DNA of 64,000 bases from CALKXV01 sp964632495 (GTDB lineage: Bacteria; Pseudomonadota; Alphaproteobacteria; Rhodobacterales; Rhodobacteraceae). The notes under the pieces were generated by a model. The model saw only the letters and a list, made by a program, of their open reading frames with translations, was not told the DNA's origin and made no database searches. The stretch lies in contig CAZWDS010000007.1 in NCBI GenBank assembly GCA_964632495.1, forward strand, positions 1-64,000, read 5' to 3'. The position numbers and the translations under genes are program-made. Below are positions 25,060-33,413 of the stretch, in pieces (the stretch's first letter is position 1; each line of letters opens with the position of its first letter).

Positions 25060-26370
25060 ATGAACATGGAAACGCAGAACGTCACCGCGCCACCGGCGCC
25101 ACGCTCGATCGAGGGAATGAAGCTTCCCGTCGTGATGATGCGGGACATCCTTTTAAAAACGATTTTTCGCATGAATGTCGAAACCTGCGGCGAGTTGTCG
25201 AGAAACATCTGCCTGCCGATCCCGGTGACGCAGGAACTGATTGACATGGCACGTGATCAAAAGCTGTTGCAATCGACGGGTACGCTGCATGCGAACTCGG
25301 GCGGCGATATGGGGTATCAGCTGACCGATGCTGGTAAGCAGCGCGCTTTGGACGCTTTGGCACAGTCTGAGTATTATGGCGCGATGCCCGTTCCCCTTGA
25401 GGTTTACGCCGAGCAGGTGAAACGCCAGTCGATCCGAAACATCCACGTGACCCGTGACCAGCTTTTGGGCGCAATGGGGCACTTGATTTTGCCTGACGAG
25501 TTGCTGGATCATTTGGGACCTGCGGTTGGCGCTGGTCGCTCGATCCTGATGTATGGGCCGCCGGGCAACGGTAAATCATCGATCTCGAACGGTATTCGCG
25601 ACGCTCTTGGCGACAAGATCTATATTCCACGCGCCATCGAATACTCCGGTCAGGTGATCACGGTCTATGACCCGATTGTACACTCGGCTGCGGAAGAACA
25701 GATCGATGATCCGAACTCGCTGCGACGGGCATCTGGTCGCTATGACACGCGTTATGTGCTGTGCGAACGGCCCACAGTGATCACTGGTGGTGAATTGTCG
25801 CTGGCCATGCTGGACTTGGTTTATAACCCGACCGCGCGGACCTATCAGGCGCCGTTGCAGTTGAAATCCACCGGCGGCATCTTCATCGTGGATGACCTTG
25901 GTCGACAAGAAGAACCGCCACAGGCCCTGGTCAACCGCTGGATTGTTCCGCTGGAAGAGAACAAAGATATTCTGGCCCTGCAATCGGGTGAAAAATTCGA
26001 AGTACCATTCGACACCCTTGTGATTTTCTCGACCAACTTCCACCCGAACGAGATTTTCGATAAAGCGGCCCTGCGTCGTATCTTCTTCAAGATCAAAATC
26101 GACGGTCCGGATCAGGAAGATTATCTGAAAATCTTTGCCATGGTCGCCAGGAAACGAAAAATTCCTTTGGACGAGGATACGTTGGTTTATCTTATCAAGA
26201 ACAAGTATCCAACCATCGACAACATCTACGCGAACTATCAGCCGATCTTCCTGGTCGATCAGATGATTTCGATCTGCGAATTCGAAGGCATCCCGTATCA
26301 GATGTCGCCAGAGTTGATTGACCGAGCTTGGGCGAACATGTTCGTAAAAGAAGAAAAGATCGTCCACTAA
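25060..26370 (+). CDS. AAA-family ATPase of unknown function
   Basis: 436 residues from the ATG at 25060 (GAGGCAGGG ahead); a longer frame upstream runs through the divergent promoter region and is rejected. The N-terminal about 120 residues look like a winged-helix-like domain (PVVMMRDILLKTIFRMNVET). The ATPase core has Walker A MYGPPGNGKSSISN, Walker B GGIFIVDDLGRQEEPP and a sensor-1 type segment DTLVIFSTNFHPNEIF. It resembles predicted chaperone-like ATPases often seen near Tad loci in this bacterial group. No substrate or partner can be named from sequence. A strong terminator follows, so it is a single-gene unit. Confidence 0.8.
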   Translation: MNMETQNVTAPPAPRSIEGMKLPVVMMRDILLKTIFRMNVETCGELSRNICLPIPVTQELIDMARDQKLLQSTGTLHANSGGDMGYQLTDAGKQRALDALAQSEYYGAMPVPLEVYAEQVKRQSIRNIHVTRDQLLGAMGHLILPDELLDHLGPAVGAGRSILMYGPPGNGKSSISNGIRDALGDKIYIPRAIEYSGQVITVYDPIVHSAAEEQIDDPNSLRRASGRYDTRYVLCERPTVITGGELSLAMLDLVYNPTARTYQAPLQLKSTGGIFIVDDLGRQEEPPQALVNRWIVPLEENKDILALQSGEKFEVPFDTLVIFSTNFHPNEIFDKAALRRIFFKIKIDGPDQEDYLKIFAMVARKRKIPLDEDTLVYLIKNKYPTIDNIYANYQPIFLVDQMISICEFEGIPYQMSPELIDRAWANMFVKEEKIVH

Positions 26371-26404
26371 ATCACCTATTTCGCCTCGCTTCGCGAGTCG
26401 ACCC

Positions 26405-26439
26405 GCGCCCGGAGCTTACGCTCCGGGCGCTATTTTTTT
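26405..26439 (+). terminator. intrinsic terminator after the AAA ATPase gene
   Basis: GCGCCCGGAGC-TTAC-GCTCCGGGCGC is an 11-bp perfect stem with a four-base loop, followed by TATTTTTTT. A clear rho-independent terminator. Confidence 0.95.
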
Positions 26440-26543
26440 GCGTATTTTTAAAGAGATGAAGCCCCTGACAGTCCGAAGTGTCTAGGGCATTTTCATTGAT
26501 GGGAGCGGGTGTTAGCCTTCCTTGAGCAGCCGGAGAGCTTGTC

Positions 26544-27545
26544 GTGCAGGACCCCAGTCTACTGACGTTTACGGTGATGAAAAACGAAGGCCCCTTCATT
26601 CTGGAGTGGTTGGCGTGGCAGCGCCTGATGGGCGTTGATCGTGTTCTTGTTCTGACCAACGATTGCGATGATGGGACCGACAGGCTTTTGGACGCGCTGG
26701 ACCGTGAAGGGATTGTGCGTCATCTGCCCAATCCGGTCAGCGTTATGCCGGATGGCTTAGCGCTTCAGCCTCATACTGCCGGGATCGCGTACGCCAAGTT
26801 GCTGCCGGAGTGGCGCGGCGCAGATTATATATTCCTGAGCGATGTCGACGAGTTTCCTGTCATCCGGAAGGGCGGTGGCACGTTGAAAGACTTGCTTCGG
26901 CGGTTGGATTTTCCGGACGTAATCAGCATGTCAGAAACAGTGTTCGGTACCGGCGACATCCACGATTTCGAAGATCAGGCCGTGACGGCTCAATTCTTGA
27001 AAAGCGCCAGCACGCGTCCCGGAAAATGGCGTGCAAGGCGCGGGTTTAAATCGATCACGCGCAACGACCCAAAACTGGTGATCCGCAATCATCGCCCCAT
27101 AGCGCGACAAGCCGTTGCCCAAAACCTTAACTGGCTGGACGGATCGGGCCAGACGTTTCCTCAGGACCTGCGCCATGTTCATCAGAAAGGCTGCGACGCC
27201 CGAGGCATGTTCGATCTGGTGATGCTGCACCATTACGCGTTGCGCTCGCTTGAGAGCTTTCTTGTTAAAGTCGCGCGTGGCGATGCTGTTGTGGAAGGCC
27301 GCGTTGATGCCACTTACTTTCGCCGCCGCAATCAACTGGCGGAAGCCAACACAGACATGCTGGCGCATCAACCCGCACTGTTGGACGAAATCGGCCGCCT
27401 GAAATCTTTGCCCGATATTGCTGAATTGCATGAAACATCTGTAGCCGCGCATCGCGCCAAGATCACCGCACTAAAAGACACGCCGCTTTACGACCAGCTT
27501 TTGACACTGACAAAAGGTTCAGACGCGGCTCTTGGCGATGCCTGA
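26544..27545 (+). CDS. glycosyltransferase family 2-like protein
   Basis: 333 residues starting at GTG 26544 (GGAGAG about six bases ahead). The N-terminus LLTFTVMKNEGPFILEWLAW is typical of the family often annotated as glycosyl transferase family 2 in Rhodobacterales. RVLVLTNDCDDGTDRLLDAL is the nucleotide-sugar side and YIFLSDVDEF holds the DxD metal motif. Donor and acceptor are unknown. Its last bases overlap the start of the helicase gene by eight bases, so translation of the two is coupled although their functions appear unrelated. Confidence 0.8.
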   Translation: MQDPSLLTFTVMKNEGPFILEWLAWQRLMGVDRVLVLTNDCDDGTDRLLDALDREGIVRHLPNPVSVMPDGLALQPHTAGIAYAKLLPEWRGADYIFLSDVDEFPVIRKGGGTLKDLLRRLDFPDVISMSETVFGTGDIHDFEDQAVTAQFLKSASTRPGKWRARRGFKSITRNDPKLVIRNHRPIARQAVAQNLNWLDGSGQTFPQDLRHVHQKGCDARGMFDLVMLHHYALRSLESFLVKVARGDAVVEGRVDATYFRRRNQLAEANTDMLAHQPALLDEIGRLKSLPDIAELHETSVAAHRAKITALKDTPLYDQLLTLTKGSDAALGDA

Positions 27546-29946
27546 CCTGCTGCCAAAGCGGTTCGAAGATTGGTTTGCGGATCGCGGCTGGTCTGCGCAC
27601 CCGCATCAAATTGACCTTCTGGAGCGCGCAAAAGCCCCTTCGCAATTGTTGATCGCGCCTACGGGAGGCGGCAAAACCCTCGCTGGTTTTCTGCCATCGC
27701 TGGTCGAGCTTGCCGATGGCCGCCACCAAGGCATGCACACGCTCTATGTGTCACCCCTCAAAGCCTTGGCAGCTGACATCAAGCGCAATCTTGGCACGCC
27801 AATTGCCGAAATGAACCTGCCCATCCGTGTCGAAGACCGTACAGGCGACACCAAAACCACCGTCAAGAAACGCCAACGGGTCGATCCACCGCACATTCTT
27901 CTGACAACCCCGGAAAGCCTTGCGCTTTTGCTAAGCTATGAAGATGCGCCGCGCATGTTCGCAGGATTAAGCCGGGTGATCGTCGATGAAATCCACGCCC
28001 TTGCGGAATCGAAACGTGGCGACCAACTGATGTTGGGACTGGCTGATCTGCAAACACTGTGTCCCGGGCTGCGCCGGGTTGGACTGTCTGCCACTGTCGA
28101 AGATCCAGCCGCTATTGCCCATTTTCTAGCCCGTCACCCTGATCCCTGCCCGATCCTGCACGCGGATCCCGGACCAGACCCGGACATTGCAATGCTTGAC
28201 ACAGATGCCTTGCCGCCTTGGTCCGGTGGTGGTGGGAAATACGCCATCCCAGACGTGCTGAACGAGGTCAAAAAGCACAAGACAACTCTGATATTTCACA
28301 ACACACGCGCCCAGGCCGAAATCTTTTTCCGAGAACTTTGGCTGGCGAACGACGGCGGCCTGCCGATCGGTATTCACCACGGCTCTCTCGCTCGCCCACA
28401 ACGAGAAAAGGTCGAAGCCGCGATGGTCGAAGGTGACCTCAGAGCCATTGTATGCACAGGAACTTTGGATTTGGGCATCGATTGGGGTGATGTGGACCTG
28501 ATCATTCAGGTCGGGGCGCCAAAAAACGTCAAACGTCTGGTTCAACGCATTGGCCGCGCCAATCACCGCTACAACGCGCCATCAAAAGCACTGATCGTTC
28601 CGGCGAACCGCTTCGAAGTGGTTGAATGCGTGGCAGCACTCGATGCCGTTCGCGCCCATGATCTGGACGGAGAGGCACGCGGAGCCGGGCCACGCGATGT
28701 CCTTTGCCAACACATCCTGATCCGCGCCTGTCGCGGGCCGTTCTCAGCCGATGATTTTTTTGATACTGTTCGCTCTGCCGGGGGATACTCGGGTCTTAGC
28801 CGCGCCAGCTTCGACGCCTGTCTCGATCTTATGGCAACAGGCGGCTATGCCCTTCGCGCCTATGATCGTTGGCAGCGATTGAAACAAGGCTCCGACGGGA
28901 ATTGGCATCTAAGGGACCCACGCAGCCCCAGCATCATCCGCCGAAACCTAGGCACCATTCAGGACACCGACACCCTGAAAGTCCGCATGCGCAATCGGCG
29001 CGGCGGCAAAGCCTTAGGCGAAATCGAAGAAGGCTTCGCGGCAAGCCTGACACCCGGCGACACCTTTCTGATCGGCGGGAGGATCGTGCGATACGAAAGC
29101 TTGCGCGAAATGACTGTCGAAGTTTCGCCCCGCGCCGACAAGGCTCCTAAGATCGCCACCTTCAACGGGACAAAGTTCGCAACCTCGACGCAACTCAGCC
29201 AGCGCATCCTGAAGATGTTCAAAGACAAGGACTGGTCCCGCCTACCCAAACACACCTCTGATTGGCTTCAGCTTCAAACCAAACGCTCAAAACTGCCCGA
29301 AGCCGACCGCATCCTTGTGGAAAGCTTTCCCTATGATGGCCGGCAAAACACCTGCATCTACGGATTTGCCGGACGCAACGCGATGCAAACACTGGGTCTC
29401 TTGCTCACCCGGCAAATGGAGGACCTCGGGCTTGCACCTCTGGGCTTTGTGGCGTCCGACTATGCCGTGCTGATCTGGGGCCTGGACAAAGTGCCAGACC
29501 CCGCCGCGTTGTTTCATGCAGACGCTTTGCGCCATGCCTTTGACACCTGGATGGCCGGGAACGCCGTCATGAAACGCACCTTCAAAGCCACGGCCACAGT
29601 CGCGATGATGCTGCAACGGAACTACGGGTCAAATCGCCGATCTGGGCGGCAAGCCACGTTCTCGTCCGACATCCTTTATGACACATTGCTGAAATACGAC
29701 CCCGACCACCTGATGCTGACGATCACGAAAGAAGAAGCCATGCGAGGTTTGGTCGACTTTGGAAGGATCGAAGACATGCTGGACCGTACGAACGGCCATG
29801 TCGATCACCTGATCCTTGACCGCATCCCGCCCTTGGCCGCGCCGCTCTTTCTAGAACCCAACCGCATCCCGATCGTTGGCGAGGGCCGCGACCGTATCCT
29901 GGCCGCCGAAGCAGAAAAACTTATGGCAACCGCAGGGCTAACCTGA
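27538..29946 (+). CDS. Lhr-type DEXH-box helicase (ligase-associated DNA damage response type)
   Basis: 802 residues from the ATG at 27538, which lies inside the end of the glycosyltransferase gene. Superfamily 2 helicase motifs: I PTGGGKTLAGFLPSL, II VIVDEIHALAESKRG, III VGLSATVEDP, and in the second RecA domain VCTGTLDLGIDWGDVD and QRIGRANHR. The C-terminal Lhr-specific region follows (about residues 430-800). This length and the motif DEIH fit the ligase-associated subgroup, which usually sits beside an ATP-dependent DNA ligase, a nuclease and a phosphoesterase. None of those partners is in this window. The likely role is DNA repair. Confidence 0.9.
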   Translation: MPDLLPKRFEDWFADRGWSAHPHQIDLLERAKAPSQLLIAPTGGGKTLAGFLPSLVELADGRHQGMHTLYVSPLKALAADIKRNLGTPIAEMNLPIRVEDRTGDTKTTVKKRQRVDPPHILLTTPESLALLLSYEDAPRMFAGLSRVIVDEIHALAESKRGDQLMLGLADLQTLCPGLRRVGLSATVEDPAAIAHFLARHPDPCPILHADPGPDPDIAMLDTDALPPWSGGGGKYAIPDVLNEVKKHKTTLIFHNTRAQAEIFFRELWLANDGGLPIGIHHGSLARPQREKVEAAMVEGDLRAIVCTGTLDLGIDWGDVDLIIQVGAPKNVKRLVQRIGRANHRYNAPSKALIVPANRFEVVECVAALDAVRAHDLDGEARGAGPRDVLCQHILIRACRGPFSADDFFDTVRSAGGYSGLSRASFDACLDLMATGGYALRAYDRWQRLKQGSDGNWHLRDPRSPSIIRRNLGTIQDTDTLKVRMRNRRGGKALGEIEEGFAASLTPGDTFLIGGRIVRYESLREMTVEVSPRADKAPKIATFNGTKFATSTQLSQRILKMFKDKDWSRLPKHTSDWLQLQTKRSKLPEADRILVESFPYDGRQNTCIYGFAGRNAMQTLGLLLTRQMEDLGLAPLGFVASDYAVLIWGLDKVPDPAALFHADALRHAFDTWMAGNAVMKRTFKATATVAMMLQRNYGSNRRSGRQATFSSDILYDTLLKYDPDHLMLTITKEEAMRGLVDFGRIEDMLDRTNGHVDHLILDRIPPLAAPLFLEPNRIPIVGEGRDRILAAEAEKLMATAGLT

Positions 29947-29976
29947 CAAGGCGCACACCAACACATTCCTCTTGTT

Positions 29977-30067
29977 ACAAATACTTCGGGGAAGACGACC
30001 CGGACACCGTCCGGGGCGGCGGGGCAGAGCCCCAAATCGCGCGCAGCGCACTAAATAGCTTGCGCGC
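29977..30067 (+). repeat. two-hairpin intergenic element, copy B (3' of the helicase gene)
   Basis: ACAAATACTTCGGGG is followed by CCGGAC-ACC-GTCCGG (30000-30014), the diagnostic GGGGC-AGA-GCCCC (30021-30033), and GCGCGCA/TGCGCGC (30039-30067). It is the longest copy of the element found in this window and lies in the gap before the convergent argE gene. Confidence 0.75.
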
Positions 30068-30078
30068 AAGCGCTCCGT

Positions 30079-31248
30079 TCAACGGGTCAAACTGTCGATG
30101 ACCCGCGCCAGAAAGGCTTCGCCCGCCTCAAGCTGTTCGATGGCGATGAACTCGTCGGCCTGATGCGCCTGAGCGATGTCACCCGGTCCACACACCACCG
30201 CCGAATACCCGGCGTTCTGGAAATGCCCCGCTTCTGTGCCATAGCTCACCACATGGGTGCCGTTGTCACCCGTGATGCCGCGCACGAGATTTTCCGCCGC
30301 ACCATCCTCTTCTGGGCGCAGCCCCGGCACATCAAAGAACGGGCTGAGATCGATCCCGGACGTTGGTGCTATCGCTTTCATCTCAGCCTCTATTCGCGCG
30401 ACCTCCGCGCGAAACGCATTCATCCGCGCTTCGGTGTCATCGTCTGGCGTAAACCGCCAATCAATGCCAAAGTTGCAATCACCAGCCGTGATATTGTGCG
30501 CCGTCCCGCCCGAGATCGTACCCACATGCACCGTCGTAAAGGGTGGCGTAAAGATCGAAGCGACCGCCCCCGGTTCCTTGGCCCGGATCGCGTCATTCTC
30601 GGCGTTCGCCCAACCGATCAAACGGGCCGCTTCCATGATCGCGTTGACCCCTTCGTGCATCAAAGACGAATGCACTTCGAAGCCTTTCACACGCACATCA
30701 AAGCCAGAACTCCCTTTGTGTCCGGTCACACATTTCATCATCGAAGGCTCGCCAATGATCGCCAACGCCGCTTTGGGCAAACCCGCCGCCTGCATTGCCT
30801 CGATCAAGGGGGGGGCGCCCATGCAGCCGATTTCTTCGTCAAACGACAAAGCAATTTGCAAAGGACGTTTCAGATCTGCCTTCAGGGCCCCTTGCACCGC
30901 GTGCAGCGCCAAAGCGTCGAACCCCTTCATGTCACATGTGCCGCGCCCGAAAAGCTTGCCGTCCCGCTCAGTCACCACCCAAGGATCGCTGGACCAATCC
31001 TGGCCTTCCACGGGCACGACATCAGTATGACCCGACAAGACGATCCCGCCCTCTACATCCGGCCCAATGCTGCAGAACAGAGCTTCTTTTCTCGGATCGC
31101 CCGTTTTCGGCATCCGGTGCGCGGTTACGCCAAGCGCGGTCAAATAATCTGCCACCCAGTCGATCAAAGGCAGATTGGTGTCACTGCTGACTGTTGGGAA
31201 GCCAACCAAAGCCTCCATGATTGCCCGCGCGTTTGGCGCTTCACTCAT
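30079..31248 (-). CDS. argE: acetylornithine deacetylase (M20 family)
   Basis: 389 residues. The metallopeptidase M20 motifs are all present: VLSGHTDVVPVEG (metal His and Asp), GRGTCDMKGFDALAL (bridging Asp), SFDEEIGCMGAP (catalytic Glu pair), and C-terminal GTEAGHFQNAG with CGPGDIAQAHQADEF. ArgE removes the acetyl group from N-acetylornithine in arginine synthesis; relatives act on other N-acyl amino acids. The gene starts inside the end of the ABC ATPase gene (4-base overlap), so the two are translationally coupled. That linkage leaves open whether it also hydrolyses imported N-acyl peptides. Confidence 0.88.
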   Translation of the reverse strand: MSEAPNARAIMEALVGFPTVSSDTNLPLIDWVADYLTALGVTAHRMPKTGDPRKEALFCSIGPDVEGGIVLSGHTDVVPVEGQDWSSDPWVVTERDGKLFGRGTCDMKGFDALALHAVQGALKADLKRPLQIALSFDEEIGCMGAPPLIEAMQAAGLPKAALAIIGEPSMMKCVTGHKGSSGFDVRVKGFEVHSSLMHEGVNAIMEAARLIGWANAENDAIRAKEPGAVASIFTPPFTTVHVGTISGGTAHNITAGDCNFGIDWRFTPDDDTEARMNAFRAEVARIEAEMKAIAPTSGIDLSPFFDVPGLRPEEDGAAENLVRGITGDNGTHVVSYGTEAGHFQNAGYSAVVCGPGDIAQAHQADEFIAIEQLEAGEAFLARVIDSLTR

Positions 31249-33107
31249 GACGTCACCATGTTCGGTGTCGCGTCGTCCCGATCAAATCCACCCCAGTTGC
31301 CTTTCAAAACGAAATGTCCCGGCGTGACCTCGTCATAAACCGAAGGTTCCGGCGTGTGATCCACCGGGAAAATCGGTGATGGAATGGGTTTGAAGTTCAG
31401 GTCCCGCTCGCTTTTGCGTTTCCGAGGGTCGGCGACGGGCACAGCAGACAATAAGGATCGCGTGTAAGGGTGCTGTGGGTCTTCAAAAATCGCCGAACGC
31501 GGCCCAATCTCAACAATCCGGCCCAGATACATCACGCCCACCTGATGGCTGACCCGTTCGACCACCGCCATGTCATGGCTGATAAACAACATCGAAATCC
31601 CTAATTCGGCCTGCAATTCCATCAGCAGGTTCAAAACCTGCGCCTGAACAGACACGTCCAAGGCGCTGACCGCTTCATCGGCGATGATCAGTTTGGGGTT
31701 CAGCGACAAGGCCCGCGCAATCGCAATCCGTTGACGTTGCCCGCCTGACAATTCGTGGGGGAACCGGTTCATGAAGCTGCGCGGCAATTCCACGCGATCA
31801 AACAAAGCCGCCACCCTGTCATTGCGCTCGGACGCGTCTGCGATGCCGTAATTCAAAAGCGGTTCGGCCACTTGATCAGCCAGTTTCATCTGTGGATTAA
31901 GCGATGCAAACGGGTCCTGAAACACCATCTGCATATCGCGCCGCGCCAATCGCAATTCTTCGGTGGCAAAGTCCAACACGTTCTTGCCATCCAGCCAAAC
32001 CTCGCCCGAGGTCGGCTCGATCAGGCGCAGAACCGAGCGCCCGCATGATGATTTGCCGCACCCGCTTTCGCCCACAAGGCTAAGCGTTTGACCGGATTTG
32101 ACCTGAAACGAGACATCTTCAACAGCATGCACATTGGCCACCGTGCGGCGCAGGAACCCACCTTTGACCGGAAAGCGCGTGGTTAGATTTTTGACGTCCA
32201 ACAATACTTTGTCTTCCGCCGGAATGATCTGAGCCACCTGTGATCCGCCATCGCCCATCAAACGCATCAACTCGGGCGCGGGTTTGCCGCGCATTTCGCC
32301 CAACTTTGGCACTGCGGCCAGCAGCGCCTTGGTGTAATCGTGGGTCGGGTTTTCAAAAATCTCTTCGACCGTGCCCTCTTCCACCTTGTTGCCACGGAAC
32401 ATGACAACCACTCGGTCGGCCATCTGAGCGACCACGGCCATGTCATGGGTGATAAACAAAACAGCAGTGCCGGTTTCCCGTTTCAAGCGGTCAATCAACG
32501 CCAGAATTTCAGCCTGAATAGTAACGTCCAGCGCCGTGGTCGGTTCGTCTGCAATCAAAAGCTTGGGTTCGCAGGCCAAGGCCATGGCGATCACCACGCG
32601 TTGGCGCATGCCACCTGAAAGTTCGTGGGGGTATTGTTCCAATCGCCGCTCGGGTTCGGGAATGCGGACCTGACGCAGCAAATCAAGCGCGCGTTCGGTC
32701 GCCTGTTCTTTGGACATGCCCTTGTGAACGCGCAAACCTTCGGTCAACTGCCGCCCGACCGTGAAGACGGGATTAAGCGAGGTCATCGGTTCCTGAAAGA
32801 TCATCCCGATCTCGTTGCCGCGAATGTTACGCATAACATCGTCATTCGCCTCGGCTACGTCGATGGTGCCGGCGTCGCCCCGATCAAACAGCAATTCGCC
32901 GCCTGCAATATTGCCGCCGCCAAATTCGACTAAACGCATCAGCGAAAGCGACGATACCGACTTTCCGGACCCCGATTCGCCCACAATGCAGACGGTTTCA
33001 CCCGCGTGGACATCAAAACTGACATCTTCGACGCCAACAACTGGGCCGTCCTTGGTCTGAAATTCGACACGCAGTTTACGTAGTGACGCAAGCGGCTGAT
33101 CCAGCAT
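31245..33107 (-). CDS. peptide-type ABC transporter ATPase, fused double (DppD-DppF type)
   Basis: 620 residues from the ATG at 33107 (GAGGG ahead; an in-frame TTG lies 12 bases upstream). Two complete nucleotide-binding domains lie in tandem. The first has Walker A GESGSGKS, signature LSGGMRQR and Walker B LLIADEPTTALD. The second has GESGCGKS, LSGGQRQR and LIIADEAVSALD. Each is followed by an oligopeptide/dipeptide transporter C-terminal segment. It supplies both ATPase halves for the permeases encoded at 35.4-37.4 kb on the other strand. It overlaps argE at its 3' end. Confidence 0.92.
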   Translation of the reverse strand: MLDQPLASLRKLRVEFQTKDGPVVGVEDVSFDVHAGETVCIVGESGSGKSVSSLSLMRLVEFGGGNIAGGELLFDRGDAGTIDVAEANDDVMRNIRGNEIGMIFQEPMTSLNPVFTVGRQLTEGLRVHKGMSKEQATERALDLLRQVRIPEPERRLEQYPHELSGGMRQRVVIAMALACEPKLLIADEPTTALDVTIQAEILALIDRLKRETGTAVLFITHDMAVVAQMADRVVVMFRGNKVEEGTVEEIFENPTHDYTKALLAAVPKLGEMRGKPAPELMRLMGDGGSQVAQIIPAEDKVLLDVKNLTTRFPVKGGFLRRTVANVHAVEDVSFQVKSGQTLSLVGESGCGKSSCGRSVLRLIEPTSGEVWLDGKNVLDFATEELRLARRDMQMVFQDPFASLNPQMKLADQVAEPLLNYGIADASERNDRVAALFDRVELPRSFMNRFPHELSGGQRQRIAIARALSLNPKLIIADEAVSALDVSVQAQVLNLLMELQAELGISMLFISHDMAVVERVSHQVGVMYLGRIVEIGPRSAIFEDPQHPYTRSLLSAVPVADPRKRKSERDLNFKPIPSPIFPVDHTPEPSVYDEVTPGHFVLKGNWGGFDRDDATPNMVTS

Positions 33108-33413
33108 GATATCCCTCAAGCATTAAAGCTATCGGACGCTAGACCCGGGCGAGGCAGCGTGTCAAACCAATCGCCCAAAAAACAAGCGCGCGCAAAGTTT
33201 GGGCAGAAAACAAGGCGCTCGTTGGCGGCAGTGCTTGCAATCTGCTTAAAAATCGTTCGAAGTTACCGCACACGTGCCCAGGGTGGGACGATCAACAACA
33301 ACAACAAAGTTGGACGCAGAGCGCCTTGAAGCAACCTGCACTTCATCAACCCCAACCTTGCCTGCCTTTTGGCGGGCACGAAGGCACGAACGAATCCAGC
33401 AAGGAGTGAAAAT
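33108..33413. promoter_or_regulatory. divergent promoter region of the ABC transporter
   Basis: About 300 bases between the start codons of the fused ATPase gene (minus) and the binding-protein gene (plus). It must hold both promoters. The part before the binding-protein gene has an AAC-rich run (33296-33311). No operator was recognised. Confidence 0.5.

Noticed and set aside
30163..31338. 391-codon open frame opposite argE
   Set aside because: It is the antisense shadow of a clear M20 gene and its translation is rich in His and Arg with no domain.
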